Below, piece after piece: positions 8,831 through 17,808 of a DNA stretch of 64,000 bases (position 1 is the stretch's first letter; each line of letters starts with the position of its first letter). The stretch is from positions 1 through 64,000 of the forward strand of contig NZ_JAUSVR010000001.1 of NCBI RefSeq assembly GCF_030814815.1, read 5' to 3'. Both the position numbers and the translations under genes were made by a program. Source of the stretch: Ancylobacter amanitiformis. Its GTDB lineage: Bacteria; Pseudomonadota; Alphaproteobacteria; Rhizobiales; Xanthobacteraceae. A model generated the notes under the pieces. That model saw nothing but the letters and a program-made list of their open reading frames with translations, was not told where the DNA came from and did not search any database.

Positions 8831-9628
8831 TCAGATGCGGGGCACCGCGACATACCCCCCGCCATCCCCGCGGATCACATCCATGGGAATGCCGTAGATG
8901 CGCGCCAGCGTATCGGGCGTCACGATCTCCTGCGGCGCGCCGCGCGCGATCAGCCGGCCACCATGCAGCGCGATGATGTCGTCGCAGAATCGCGCAGCCA
9001 TGTTCACATCGTGCAGCACCACGATCACGCCGGTGCCGCGCTCCCGGCAGAGCCGACGGATCAGCGAGAGCGTTTCGATCTGGTGCGCGATGTCCAGCGC
9101 GGAAATCGGCTCGTCCAGCAGCAGGCAGCCCGCGTCCTGCGCCACCAGCATGGCAATCCACACACGCTGGCGTTCGCCGCCGGACAGCGTGTCGACCAGA
9201 CGGTCGGCGAAGGCGCCGGTATCGGTCAGCGTGATCGCCTCCTCCACCTTCTGTCGATCCACCGTGGTGAACCGGCCGAGCGCGCCGTGCCAGGGATAGC
9301 GGCCGAGGGCTACCAGTTCCCGCCCGGTCATGCTGCCCGTCGCGGGCGATGATTGCGGGAGATAGGCGACATGGCGGGCGAAGGCCCGCGTGCCCCATTC
9401 CGAGAGCGGCCGACCTTCGAAGCGAATCTCCCCGCCCGTGGCTGCGTGCTGCCGGGCGAGCAGCTTCAGCAGCGTCGACTTGCCCGACCCATTATGCCCG
9501 ATCAGCCCGACAACCCGCCCCTCCGGTAGCGTGAGGCTGAGCGGGTGCAGCAGCGTGCGGCCGTCAATGCGCATCTGGGCATCGAGGAGGTCAAACAGCG
9601 CGGGTGCGGGTGAGGGCGGGGCGATCAT
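8831..9628 (-). CDS. Ferric-siderophore ABC transporter ATP-binding protein (FhuC/FepC family)
   Basis: A 265-residue ATPase that powers siderophore import through the inner membrane. Motifs: Walker A GHNGSGKSTLL near 43-53, signature LSGGERQRVW, Walker B LLLDEPISALDIAHQ, and the switch histidine in VLHDVNMAARF. 'YLPQ' and 'ELVALGRYPWHG' are characteristic of the iron-siderophore/haem subgroup. It is the last gene of the siderophore operon and overlaps the esterase gene by four bases. Confidence 0.93.
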   Translation of the reverse strand: MIAPPSPAPALFDLLDAQMRIDGRTLLHPLSLTLPEGRVVGLIGHNGSGKSTLLKLLARQHAATGGEIRFEGRPLSEWGTRAFARHVAYLPQSSPATGSMTGRELVALGRYPWHGALGRFTTVDRQKVEEAITLTDTGAFADRLVDTLSGGERQRVWIAMLVAQDAGCLLLDEPISALDIAHQIETLSLIRRLCRERGTGVIVVLHDVNMAARFCDDIIALHGGRLIARGAPQEIVTPDTLARIYGIPMDVIRGDGGGYVAVPRI

Positions 9629-10497
9629 GCGCGATCCCGGCCGAAGGCAAAACGTATCGCCAGATTGAGCGTCGCCGGAAGCACCGACATATGCGTCTCG
9701 CCGGGGATGAGGGCGAATTCCGGTCGCAGGCCCGGTACCTGCGCAAGGCGCTCGGCCATCTCGCGTGTATTGTCCACGATCCGGCTCTCCTCGAAACCGG
9801 CGCGCCGCGTCTGCTCATCGGCGGCACCGATCTGGAACGGCGCGAGCTTCTGCTCATATTCGCCGGCAAGGAGCAGAACCCGCCCCTCGCTCGCGATGCC
9901 CTTCGAAACGAAGGTCTCGGCGCTATCGACGATGCCCGCGCCCTCCCACCAGATGGCCGGGCTGGCGGCGATCCACCGGGCAAAGGCGGCGGGGCGGCGA
10001 AACAGCGCGTGCAGCACGAACAGGCCGCCGAAGGAATGGCCGAGAATCGATTGCCGCGCCGGATCGACCGGAACGCGACGGGCGATTTCCGGCTTGAGCA
10101 CGTCCTCGATGAAGGCGAGGAACCCGTCCGCGCCGCCGGTGCGAACCTCCGGCCCGTCCGGCGTGTGGGGCGGATAGGATTGGCCGGGCGGCGGCCCCAT
10201 GTCCCAGGAGCGGCGCACGCTGTCATAGGCGCCCTCGACGGGATAGCCGATGCCCACCATCACGCCCCACGCGAGGCCGGTGCCCAGCGGATAGGCCGCC
10301 TGAACGCGCAGGATGTCGGCGGCGGTGCCGGCGACGGCGTTCGCGTCGAGATAATACAGCACCGGCCATCCCGCCGCCGGCGCCTCGCCCGGCGGCCGAT
10401 AGAGATAGATGCGCCAGGGCTTGTCGCCGGAGGGGTCGCCGCCCGCGGGCGCCGCGATCTCGAAGACTTCCGTGTCGGGGATGGGGGCGGCGATCAT
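9625..10497 (-). CDS. Siderophore esterase, alpha/beta hydrolase (Fes/IroE-like)
   Basis: A 290-residue serine hydrolase of the putative-esterase (Esterase_D) family. The start is the ATG at 10495-10497, overlapping the permease stop. The nucleophile elbow GHSFGG lies near 170-175; a C-terminal GETHMSV supplies the catalytic His. 'WRIYLYRPPG' and 'WPVLYYLDANA' match the opening of IroE/Fes-type enzymes. It has no signal peptide, so it most likely works in the cytoplasm, cutting the imported ferric siderophore to release iron. This suggests that the siderophore has ester bonds, as in enterobactin-like trilactones. The exact siderophore is inference. Confidence 0.82.
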   Translation of the reverse strand: MIAAPIPDTEVFEIAAPAGGDPSGDKPWRIYLYRPPGEAPAAGWPVLYYLDANAVAGTAADILRVQAAYPLGTGLAWGVMVGIGYPVEGAYDSVRRSWDMGPPPGQSYPPHTPDGPEVRTGGADGFLAFIEDVLKPEIARRVPVDPARQSILGHSFGGLFVLHALFRRPAAFARWIAASPAIWWEGAGIVDSAETFVSKGIASEGRVLLLAGEYEQKLAPFQIGAADEQTRRAGFEESRIVDNTREMAERLAQVPGLRPEFALIPGETHMSVLPATLNLAIRFAFGRDRA

Positions 10498-12536
10498 GCG
10501 AGGACCTGCTTTCGCGAAAGGAGCCAGAGAAAGGCCGGTGCGCCGATCATCGAGGCGACGAGCCCGGCCGGCATCTGCCAGGGAAAGGCGACGGTGCGGC
10601 CGAGGAAATCGGCCGTCACCAGGATGAGTGCCCCGATGAGCGCCGCGCCGTAGAGTTCGCTTAGAGGCCGGCGCAGGCCGAGGAGCCGGGCCGCATGCGG
10701 AGCCACGAGGCCCACGAAGGACAGCGGCCCGACCAGCAGCGTCGCCAGCGCCGTCGCCACCGCCGCGAGCATCAGCAGCAGCAGCCGGCCCGCGCCAAGG
10801 GGCATGCCGAGCGCGCGCGCCGTGTCCTCGCCCAGAGGCAGCAGGCCGAGCCATCGCCGCACCAGCGGCAGCAGCGCCAGCAGCGCGAGCGCGGCAAGGA
10901 GGCTCGCGCCGGCGGCCGAGGTATCGAGGCCATAGGTCGAGCCGGTCATCCAGTTGAACAGCAGGATGGCGCGGGGATCGCCGCTGGCCATCAGCACGCT
11001 GACCAGCGCGTCGAGCAGCGCACCGACCGCGATGCCCGCAAGGATGATCCGCTCCGGATTGGCCTTCGACACGCGGGCGACCAGCAGCAGCACGATCAGC
11101 GCCAGAAAGGCCCCGAGCGAGGCGGCCAGCGTCTGTTCCAGACGACTGGTCTCGGCGATCAGGAAAATCGCGACGGTGAGGCCGCCGGCGGCACCCGCGC
11201 TGACGCCCATCACTTCCGGGCTCGCCATCGGGTTGCGGGTAAGGCGCTGCAATACGCATCCCGCCACCGCCAGCAGCGTGCCCCCCGCCAACGCCGCCAC
11301 CGCGCGGGGCAGGCGAAGCGTCCAGACGGCCGAGGGATCGCCCGGCAGGGCCAAGCTCCACCCGCCCAGATTTGACCCCAGCGGATCTGGCCCCAGCAGG
11401 CTCGACACCGTGAGCGCGAGAAGCAGCAGCGCGCCCAGCAGCAGCAGGCGTCGCCCCGGTCGTCCCGCACTCTGCCCAAGCCGGACGGCGAGGCTGCCGG
11501 CGGCGGCCGGCGGCAGGCGAAGGCGCGGGATGATCCAGAGCAGCAGCGGGGCGCCGAACAGCGCGGTGACCGCGCCGGTCGGAATCATCTGCGCATAGAC
11601 GCCGGCGGCGACCTGCACCATCTGGTCGGTGGCCCAGAGCAGCGCGGCGCCGGTCGCGGCGGAGGCGAGGAGCCACGCCCCGATCCGGCGCGCGCCCGCG
11701 ATCCGCGCCAGCGCCGGCGCGGCGAGGCCGATGAAGCCGATGCAGCCCACGCTGGCGACGACGAACGCGGTCAACGCGACCGCCACCAGCAGCGCGGCGA
11801 GCCGAACCATGCCGACGGAGAGCCCGAGACTGCGCGTCTGCGCGTCCTCCATCCCCAGCAGCGCGAGCGGGCGCAGCAGCAGGGCGGCCGCGAGCGCGGC
11901 AATCGCCAGACGCGGCGCCAGGAACAGCGGTTCCTCCCACCCCTGCAGGCTCAGCGAGCCGGCACCCCACAGGAACAGGCCGGCCAGATAATGGCTCTCG
12001 AACAGGGCGAGCAGCGCGGCGAGCGAGGCGCAATACAGCCCGGCCACCATGCCGGCGAGGATGACCACCAGCGGCGCGAAGCCGCTGCGCCGCGACAGCA
12101 GCAGCACGACGGCGATAGCGAGCAGGCCACCGGTCAGCGTCACCCATTCCCGCCCGAAGTCGAGCAGGCCCGGCATCCAGATCAGGGCGGACGAGAGCGC
12201 GAGATTGGCGCCGGACTCGATGCCCAGCGTCGTCGGCGAGGCGATTGGATTGCGCAGCACCTGCTGCAGGATGGCGCCGGCAAGGCCAAGCGCCGCGCCC
12301 GCCAGCAGGCTCACCACGAGGCGCGGGGCGAAGCTGTAGGCAGCGAGCAACTGGACCGGGACGCTTGCGTCCGGCCGGACCATCGCCGCCCACCATCCGC
12401 CGGCCGGCAGCAGCATGGCGAGGTTCGCCACCGTGCCGGCAAGGCCGAGGACGCCCAGGCCGAGAACCAGCAGGGCGGGACCGACGCGAAACGGCGCCGG
12501 CGTGCGCGGTTGCGCGCGTGCCGCATCAGCCATCAT
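10494..12536 (-). CDS. Fused ferric-siderophore ABC permease (FhuB-like, two FecCD domains)
   Basis: A 680-residue polytopic membrane protein made of two FecCD-type permease halves, as in FhuB, so it forms the complete channel alone. Each half shows the family pattern: 'LAGAALGLAGAILQQVLRNP' with 'SPTTLGIESGA' in the first and 'LAGGTLLAVAGCVLQRLTRN' with 'SPEVMGVSAGA' in the second. Both halves have the coupling region 'GFIGLAAPALAR' or 'SFVGLVAPHAAR'. It overlaps the binding-protein gene by 11 bases and the esterase by four. Confidence 0.93.
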   Translation of the reverse strand: MMADAARAQPRTPAPFRVGPALLVLGLGVLGLAGTVANLAMLLPAGGWWAAMVRPDASVPVQLLAAYSFAPRLVVSLLAGAALGLAGAILQQVLRNPIASPTTLGIESGANLALSSALIWMPGLLDFGREWVTLTGGLLAIAVVLLLSRRSGFAPLVVILAGMVAGLYCASLAALLALFESHYLAGLFLWGAGSLSLQGWEEPLFLAPRLAIAALAAALLLRPLALLGMEDAQTRSLGLSVGMVRLAALLVAVALTAFVVASVGCIGFIGLAAPALARIAGARRIGAWLLASAATGAALLWATDQMVQVAAGVYAQMIPTGAVTALFGAPLLLWIIPRLRLPPAAAGSLAVRLGQSAGRPGRRLLLLGALLLLALTVSSLLGPDPLGSNLGGWSLALPGDPSAVWTLRLPRAVAALAGGTLLAVAGCVLQRLTRNPMASPEVMGVSAGAAGGLTVAIFLIAETSRLEQTLAASLGAFLALIVLLLVARVSKANPERIILAGIAVGALLDALVSVLMASGDPRAILLFNWMTGSTYGLDTSAAGASLLAALALLALLPLVRRWLGLLPLGEDTARALGMPLGAGRLLLLMLAAVATALATLLVGPLSFVGLVAPHAARLLGLRRPLSELYGAALIGALILVTADFLGRTVAFPWQMPAGLVASMIGAPAFLWLLSRKQVLA

Positions 12537-13428
12537 CCCGCTCTCCGGCGAGATGGAGCGTCAATTGCCGGGCGAAGCGCATGGCCGAGGGCAGCATGCC
12601 GAACATGAGGACGGCGGGCAGGCGGATGACCCGCCCGGCCTGCACGAAGGGAAGGCTACGCCAGAGCGGGCTGGCCTCCAGACGGCCCAGCGTGTCGGCC
12701 GCGATCGGTTCCAGATAGACCAGGCGACTGGCCGGGCTGGCCGCCAGCGCCTCGATGCCCACGGTGCTGAAGCCCCAGTAATTGCTGGGCTGGGTCCAGC
12801 CATTGACCAACCCCACACGCTCCAGGACATCGCCGAACAGGCTCCCCGCCCCATAGACGCGCACATGCCGGGCGTCGAGGAAGTTGACCGCCAGCACCGG
12901 CCGTCCCGCGAGGCCGGCCGCGGCGAGATGAAGGCGCGCCTCATCCATGCAGGCCTGCGCCCGTGCGATCAGCGCCTCGCCCGCACCCTCCCGGCCGAGG
13001 GCGGCGGCGAGCTGGTTCGTGGCCACCACGCTGCGGTCAAAGGCATGACCAACCGGCGGCGCATAGACCGAGAAGGTTCGGGTCGAGGCAAAACGTGCCA
13101 GCAGAGGCGCGATGGCGTCGAGATAGGGCGTCGTCACGATGAGGTCCGGCTTCAGCGCGGCGAGAATTTCCAGATTGGGCTCGCGGTCGGTGCCGAGATT
13201 GACGATGCCGGGCGGCAGCGCCGGCTCGACCACCCATTGCGCCCAGCTGGCGGGATCGGGCAGCGCGACCGGGGGCAGTCCCATCTCGATCAGGGTCTCG
13301 GCAAGGCCGAAATCCATCGAGACGATGCGCAGCCCCGCAATGACCTGCTCCGCCGCTGCTGAACGCGACAACGGGATCGCGGCGGCGGCGGAAAGCCCGC
13401 CGAGCATCACGGCCCGGCGGGAGGGCAT
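12526..13428 (-). CDS. Periplasmic ferric-siderophore-binding protein (FhuD-like)
   Basis: A 300-residue class III binding protein. I chose the ATG at 13426-13428: a GGTGAG Shine-Dalgarno stretch lies about ten bases upstream and the protein then opens with a Tat-like signal (MPSRRAVMLGG, then small residues to SAAAEQ). A longer frame begins inside the receptor gene. The fold is read from 'IVSMDFGLAETLIEMGLPP', 'EILAALKPDLIVTTPYL' and 'SPLWRSLPFVQAGRVIRLP', all typical of FhuD/FepB. It hands the siderophore from the TonB-dependent receptor to the FhuB-like permease. Confidence 0.9.
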   Translation of the reverse strand: MPSRRAVMLGGLSAAAAIPLSRSAAAEQVIAGLRIVSMDFGLAETLIEMGLPPVALPDPASWAQWVVEPALPPGIVNLGTDREPNLEILAALKPDLIVTTPYLDAIAPLLARFASTRTFSVYAPPVGHAFDRSVVATNQLAAALGREGAGEALIARAQACMDEARLHLAAAGLAGRPVLAVNFLDARHVRVYGAGSLFGDVLERVGLVNGWTQPSNYWGFSTVGIEALAASPASRLVYLEPIAADTLGRLEASPLWRSLPFVQAGRVIRLPAVLMFGMLPSAMRFARQLTLHLAGERDDG

Positions 13429-13439
13429 GGACGACACGC

Positions 13440-15875
13440 TCACCAGCGATACTTCAGGCCGGCGAGAACGGTGCGCGGTGCCCCGAGATAGCAATAGCCG
13501 GCATCGCAGGTGACATATTCCTCATCGAGCAGGTTCTGCGCGTTGACCTGCAGGCTCCACCCTTTCAGCTTGGGGTCGAGATGGCTGAAATCGTAGCTGA
13601 TCTTGGCATCCACGAGGGTGTAGGCGCTGTTCTGGAACGTATTGAGCGAGTCGCCCCAGGTGGCGCCGACATAGCGCACGCCGGCACCTATGCCGAGGCC
13701 CACCAGCTTCGAGCCGGGCTGGAACTGGTAGTCGGCCCAGAACGCGAACGTGTTTTCCGGCGTGCCCGACGGCACCAGGCCGATCGTCTCCGCGGCGCCC
13801 GAGACATTGACCATGTCGAGATAGCTGTAGGCGCCGCGCACCTTCAGCCCCGCGCCGAGATTGGCGACCGCCTCAAGCTCGAAGCCGCGCGCCCGGACCT
13901 CGCCGGTCTGCACCTGATAGAGCGGGTTCGCATCATCCGTCACCAGACCGTTATTCTGGTCGATCTGGAACACCGCGGCGGCGATATAGCCATCGAAGCC
14001 GGTCGGCTGGTATTTCACGCCCGCCTCGATCTGCTTCGCGGTGGTCGGCGTAAAGGCCGTGCCGGCCATGTCCACGCCGAGATTGGGCGCGAAGGAGGTC
14101 GCATAGCTCACATAGGGCGCGAGGCCGTTGTCGAAGCGGTAGGTCAGACCGGCGCGCCCGGTGAATTCGCTGTCGTCGATGGTCTCGGAGCTGTTGTCGA
14201 GCAGGTCGTCGCTCTTGGTGTCGACCCAGTCCTGCCGGCCACTCAGGGTCAGGATGAGACGATCGAAGGTCGCCTGTTCCTGCACATAGAGGCCGGTCTG
14301 GTTCTGCCGCTGGCGGTAGCGCGAGGCGTTGAGCTCGGGATCATAGGTGGGCCCGACCGGCTGGCCGGCATTCAGGTCATAGTCGGACGCCGTGCCATAA
14401 CCGATGCCGCCATCCAGCGCGAGATAGGAATAATCGAGCCCCACCAGCAGCTTGTGCTCGATTCCACCGGTCGCGAAATTCGCCTCCAGCTGATTGTCGA
14501 CGACGAAGGAGTCGAGATAATCATGCACGAAGCCGGTGTAGCGGCTGGCAATATTGGTCGCCGCGTCCACCGCGCTGGTGCCGGCATAGCGCACCGAGGT
14601 GTTGGCGCTGCCATAGCGCAGGTTCTGCCGGACGGTGAAGACCTCGTTTATGTCGTGCTCCGCGAGATAGCCGACGCGGTACTGCTCCTGGTTCTGCGCG
14701 TTGTAGTCGCCGAAATTCTTCGAGAAGGTTTCGGTTCCGCTGCCGGTCCAGCCGAAATAGGGCAGGGAGGCCGGTGTTTCCGACTTCTGGTATTCGCCGA
14801 GGAAGGTGATGCGGGTATCGTTGCTCGGCTTCCATGTCAGCGCCGGGGCGATGAAGTTCACGTCGTTGGTGCCGCCATTATAGACGTTCGGCGAGCCGGC
14901 ATCGCGCAGCACGCCGGTCAGGCGGTAGAGCCACGTGCCGTCCTTGTCGGCCGGGCCGCCAATGTCGAACTGGCCCTGCCACCAGTCATAGGTGCCGCCC
15001 TGCAGCTCGACCTCGCCGAAAGCCTCCTCGGTCGGCCGCTTCGAGGTCATGTCCACAAGCCCGCCGGGCGAGCCGAGCCCGTACAGGGCGGAACTCGGGC
15101 CGCGCAGCACCGTCACGCTCTCCACGCCATAGGGCTCGACCTTGAAGATCGACATGTTGGCGCCCGGCAACCGCAGGCCGTCGCGGTAGATGCCGTTATA
15201 GGTCACGTCGAAGCCGCGGATGGAGAACGCGTCGAAACGCGGATCGTAGCCGCTCTGCTGGGTGCGCACGCCCGGCGTGTAGGCCACGGCATCGGTCAGC
15301 GTCTGCACGTTGCGGTCGTTGAGTTCCTCGCGCGTGACGACGGAAATCGACTGCGGAATTTCGATGAGGGGCGTGTCGGTCTTGGTGCCGGCGGTGCTGG
15401 TCGAGGCGACATAGCCGACCGTGCCCTGACCCTCGACGGCGATGGTTTCAAGCTCGATGGAATCCGGATCGGCGCTCGCCGCGCCGGTACGAATGGCGGG
15501 ATCGATGACGGTGACGCGGTTCTGCGCGGTGAAGCGATAGCTCAGACCGGTGCCGCGCAGCAGCATGTCCAGCGCTTCCGGCGCGCTGAGCGTGCCCACC
15601 ACCGGGCTGGAGCGCCGACCACCGAACTTTCCCGTGTCGAAGAACACGCGCACGCCGGCCTTCTGCGCGAAGGAGAGCAGGGCGTCGTTCAGATCCTGCG
15701 CGGGGATGCTGAAGGCCATGCGCGCCGGCGTCACGCTGGCCGTGGCCTGCGCCTGCGCGGGGGCGGAGGGGGCCATCAGACTGACGCCAGCGGCCACTGC
15801 CGCGAGGGTGAGGGCGCGATGCGCCACATTCCCACGAAAATGCCGCCGCTGCCGCAAAGGAGCCGAACGCGTCAT
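13440..15875 (-). CDS. TonB-dependent siderophore receptor with STN signalling domain
   Basis: An 811-residue outer-membrane receptor. The start is the ATG at 15873-15875, preceded by AGGAAGGA; the longer open frame upstream is not needed. Domains: signal peptide (to about residue 45, ending PAQAQA), an STN domain (about 50-120, 'FSIPAQDLNDALLSFAQKAG'), a plug ('TPLIEIPQSISVVTREEL', 'FSIRGFDVTYNGIYRDGL', 'VTVLRGPSSALYGLGSPGG'), and a beta-barrel ending in the aromatic KYRW. The STN domain is the part that contacts a FecR protein, so this receptor both imports and signals. That fits the fecI/fecR pair directly upstream. 'SISVVTREEL' places it with FpvA/FhuE-like siderophore receptors. Confidence 0.94.
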   Translation of the reverse strand: MTRSAPLRQRRHFRGNVAHRALTLAAVAAGVSLMAPSAPAQAQATASVTPARMAFSIPAQDLNDALLSFAQKAGVRVFFDTGKFGGRRSSPVVGTLSAPEALDMLLRGTGLSYRFTAQNRVTVIDPAIRTGAASADPDSIELETIAVEGQGTVGYVASTSTAGTKTDTPLIEIPQSISVVTREELNDRNVQTLTDAVAYTPGVRTQQSGYDPRFDAFSIRGFDVTYNGIYRDGLRLPGANMSIFKVEPYGVESVTVLRGPSSALYGLGSPGGLVDMTSKRPTEEAFGEVELQGGTYDWWQGQFDIGGPADKDGTWLYRLTGVLRDAGSPNVYNGGTNDVNFIAPALTWKPSNDTRITFLGEYQKSETPASLPYFGWTGSGTETFSKNFGDYNAQNQEQYRVGYLAEHDINEVFTVRQNLRYGSANTSVRYAGTSAVDAATNIASRYTGFVHDYLDSFVVDNQLEANFATGGIEHKLLVGLDYSYLALDGGIGYGTASDYDLNAGQPVGPTYDPELNASRYRQRQNQTGLYVQEQATFDRLILTLSGRQDWVDTKSDDLLDNSSETIDDSEFTGRAGLTYRFDNGLAPYVSYATSFAPNLGVDMAGTAFTPTTAKQIEAGVKYQPTGFDGYIAAAVFQIDQNNGLVTDDANPLYQVQTGEVRARGFELEAVANLGAGLKVRGAYSYLDMVNVSGAAETIGLVPSGTPENTFAFWADYQFQPGSKLVGLGIGAGVRYVGATWGDSLNTFQNSAYTLVDAKISYDFSHLDPKLKGWSLQVNAQNLLDEEYVTCDAGYCYLGAPRTVLAGLKYRW

Positions 15876-16002
15876 GGGGTCTTGTTCCTTCCTGCCAGAT
15901 GGCGCGACACACGCATCGTCCGGCCTTGGCACCGGCTTGCAGTAGGGAAGACAACCGAGCGGGGGAAAGCCGTAAAAGATTCTCGAGGCTTTCCGCGAAA
16001 AT

Positions 16003-17019
16003 CTAATAAAGCACTGTGATAAAAGGATAAATAGACCTTGCGCCGATGCCGAGTTCGGTGGTGATCGTCTCGATCGCGTCGCCGAGGTCATTCGTGGCGA
16101 AAACGCCGCTGACCCGGCGCCGGGCCAGGCTGTCATCGAGAATGACGATGCGGCCGCGCCGATAGCGGTTCAGCGTCTCCACCACATGGCGCAGCGGGGT
16201 GTCGCTGAACACGAGCATGCCACGCCGCCAGGCCGTCGCCGTCTCGATGTCGCGCGTGCGGACCTCGCCGATGCCCCGCCCGGCGGCGTAGCGCACTTCC
16301 TGCCCCGGCGAGAGCACGACGCCATTGCCCGTGGCGCGGTCCTTCAGCGCGACTTCGACATCGTGCTCGACCGCCAGCACGTCGGCACCTTCGCCTGCCT
16401 GCTCGATGACGAATTGCGTGCCAAGCGCCGTGGCGGTTCCCCCGGCCGCCTCGACCACGAAGGGGCGCGTCTCCATCCCCGCTCGTGGCGCGGCTGCGAA
16501 GAAGATTTCCCCGGCGAGCAGCCGGACGCGGCGCTCCTTGTCGGTGAAGTCGAGGGCTAGGGCACTGTCGGGGCCAAGCTCCACCTCGCTGCCATCGGGG
16601 AGCGCCACGCGGCGCAATTCGCCCGGAGCGGTCCGGTAGTCCGCCGCCGCCAGCAGCCACGGATCGCCAAAATGGAAGCGGGCAGCGCCGGCGGCGACCA
16701 GCACGGCCAGCACCAGGGCGATACCGATGCCGGCCCTGCGGCGTCTGGCACGGCTGCGGCGCCAGTCGGGCAGCAGGTCCCGCAGGGGGCCCGGATCGTG
16801 ACGCAGTAGCGAAAGCTCACGCCAGGTCGACCCCGCCTCCTCGAAGGCGGCGCGGTGCTCGGGGTCGGCGGCGAGCCAGTCGCGCAGCGCGCGTGTCTCG
16901 GCCTCGCTGAGCGACGCGCCTTCGAGCCGCGCCACCCATTCGGCGGCGCGCAGGCCGATTTCATCCGGTTGCCCGTCGACCCAGCTCACCGCCGAACGTC
17001 CGCAAATCGATGCCCGCAC
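16003..17019 (-). CDS. fecR: FecR-type anti-sigma / signal transducer protein
   Basis: A 338-residue inner-membrane regulator with a GTG start at 17017-17019. The cytoplasmic N terminus has the FecR pattern 'AAEWVARLEG', 'LRDWLAADPEHRAAFEEA'. One membrane segment lies at about 97-115 ('IGIALVLAVLVAAG'). The periplasmic FecR domain follows with 'YRTAPGELRRVALPDGS' and 'VRLLAGEIFF'. The C-terminal STN-like part ('TLNRYRRGRIVILDDSLAR') receives the signal from the receptor's STN domain. It sits between the sigma factor and the receptor in transcription order, as in fecIRA. Confidence 0.93.
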   Translation of the reverse strand: MRASICGRSAVSWVDGQPDEIGLRAAEWVARLEGASLSEAETRALRDWLAADPEHRAAFEEAGSTWRELSLLRHDPGPLRDLLPDWRRSRARRRRAGIGIALVLAVLVAAGAARFHFGDPWLLAAADYRTAPGELRRVALPDGSEVELGPDSALALDFTDKERRVRLLAGEIFFAAAPRAGMETRPFVVEAAGGTATALGTQFVIEQAGEGADVLAVEHDVEVALKDRATGNGVVLSPGQEVRYAAGRGIGEVRTRDIETATAWRRGMLVFSDTPLRHVVETLNRYRRGRIVILDDSLARRRVSGVFATNDLGDAIETITTELGIGARSIYPFITVLY

Positions 17020-17110
17020 ATCGAAGCCCCCAATTCATGTCCGCGCCGCTATAGGACATTCCAACCGAGGGCGCGTCGAAAATGACCGCGGTCTCGTCGC
17101 CCCGTCCCGC

Positions 17111-17605
17111 TCATCGTCCGCGCAGGCGGCGGGTCATGTGCGCGATCGCGACGGCAAGATGCTTCTGCACCGAGCTTTCGGATATCCCGAGGCGCCGGGC
17201 CACCTCGATCTGGGTCAATCCCTCGATGCGGCTGAGCACGAAGATCTCCTGCGTGCGCACGGGCATTTCGCGAACCAGCCCGTGCAGGCGCTCCAGCTGA
17301 AGGCGGGAATCGACGATTTCCTCCGGCGAGGGGCGATCATCCACCATCTGGGCGAAGGCTTCCGGGGCCAGCGTCTGCGTGCGCCGCCGGCGCTCCTGCT
17401 TGTGATGGTTCACGAGGAGATTGCGGGCGATGGCGTAGAGATAGGCGCGAATGTCCTGGATGCAGGTTTCCGGCCGCTCCAGCACGTTCAGGAACGTGTC
17501 CTGCATGAGGTCGCTGGCCGTATGTCCGTCGCCGAGCCGGCGTTGAAGATAGGTCCGCAGCTCGCGGCTATGGCTTGAAAACACAAGCGACAGGTCTGGT
17601 TGCAT
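17111..17605 (-). CDS. fecI: FecI-type ECF sigma factor
   Basis: A 164-residue sigma-70 family ECF factor. Region 2 is 'HSRELRTYLQRRLGDGHTAS' followed by DLMQDTFLNVLERP; region 4 is 'MPVRTQEIFVLSRIEGLTQI' with the helix-turn-helix GISESSVQKHL. I prefer the ATG at 17603-17605 because the protein then opens like other FecI proteins; ATG 17626 or GTG 17629 would add seven or eight residues. It is predicted to transcribe the TonB receptor operon when FecR relays ligand binding. Its own promoter should be iron-controlled, but I could not identify a Fur, Irr or RirA site with confidence. Confidence 0.92.
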   Translation of the reverse strand: MQPDLSLVFSSHSRELRTYLQRRLGDGHTASDLMQDTFLNVLERPETCIQDIRAYLYAIARNLLVNHHKQERRRRTQTLAPEAFAQMVDDRPSPEEIVDSRLQLERLHGLVREMPVRTQEIFVLSRIEGLTQIEVARRLGISESSVQKHLAVAIAHMTRRLRGR

Positions 17606-17808
17606 GAACCGGCCCACTCTCCACATCACGAAGGCGTGCGTGGATCACTATCATGCACCAATTATCAAGGTAAGTTGCGGAGACGTCTTTTAGTATTGAT
17701 ACAATCTACTGAATTAGAACCATTCTTGACTTGCGACTACGTTTCAAGAGGGCGGCTGCGCGGGTCGTGGCCGGAACCGGGAGCCGCCGCGCCCGGCAGT
17801 GCTCGCGG
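17606..17808. promoter_or_regulatory. Promoter region of fecI and 3' end of the nicotinate-linked operon
   Basis: About 200 bp, AT-rich between 17640 and 17740, upstream of fecI (leftward) and downstream of the ribokinase (also leftward). Next to the ribokinase there is a nested GC-rich hairpin: GGCGGCT at 17751-17757 pairs with AGCCGCC at 17782-17788 and encloses CCGGAACCGG at 17771-17780. It could end transcription of the ribokinase operon before fecI. The AT-rich part presumably holds the fecI promoter; no consensus iron-regulator box is convincing. Confidence 0.4.

Noticed and set aside
9625-12396. A 923-residue permease-esterase fusion
   Set aside because: The first two thirds is a shadow of the FhuB-like gene in another frame. 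The esterase starts at 10497 and the permease has its own frame.
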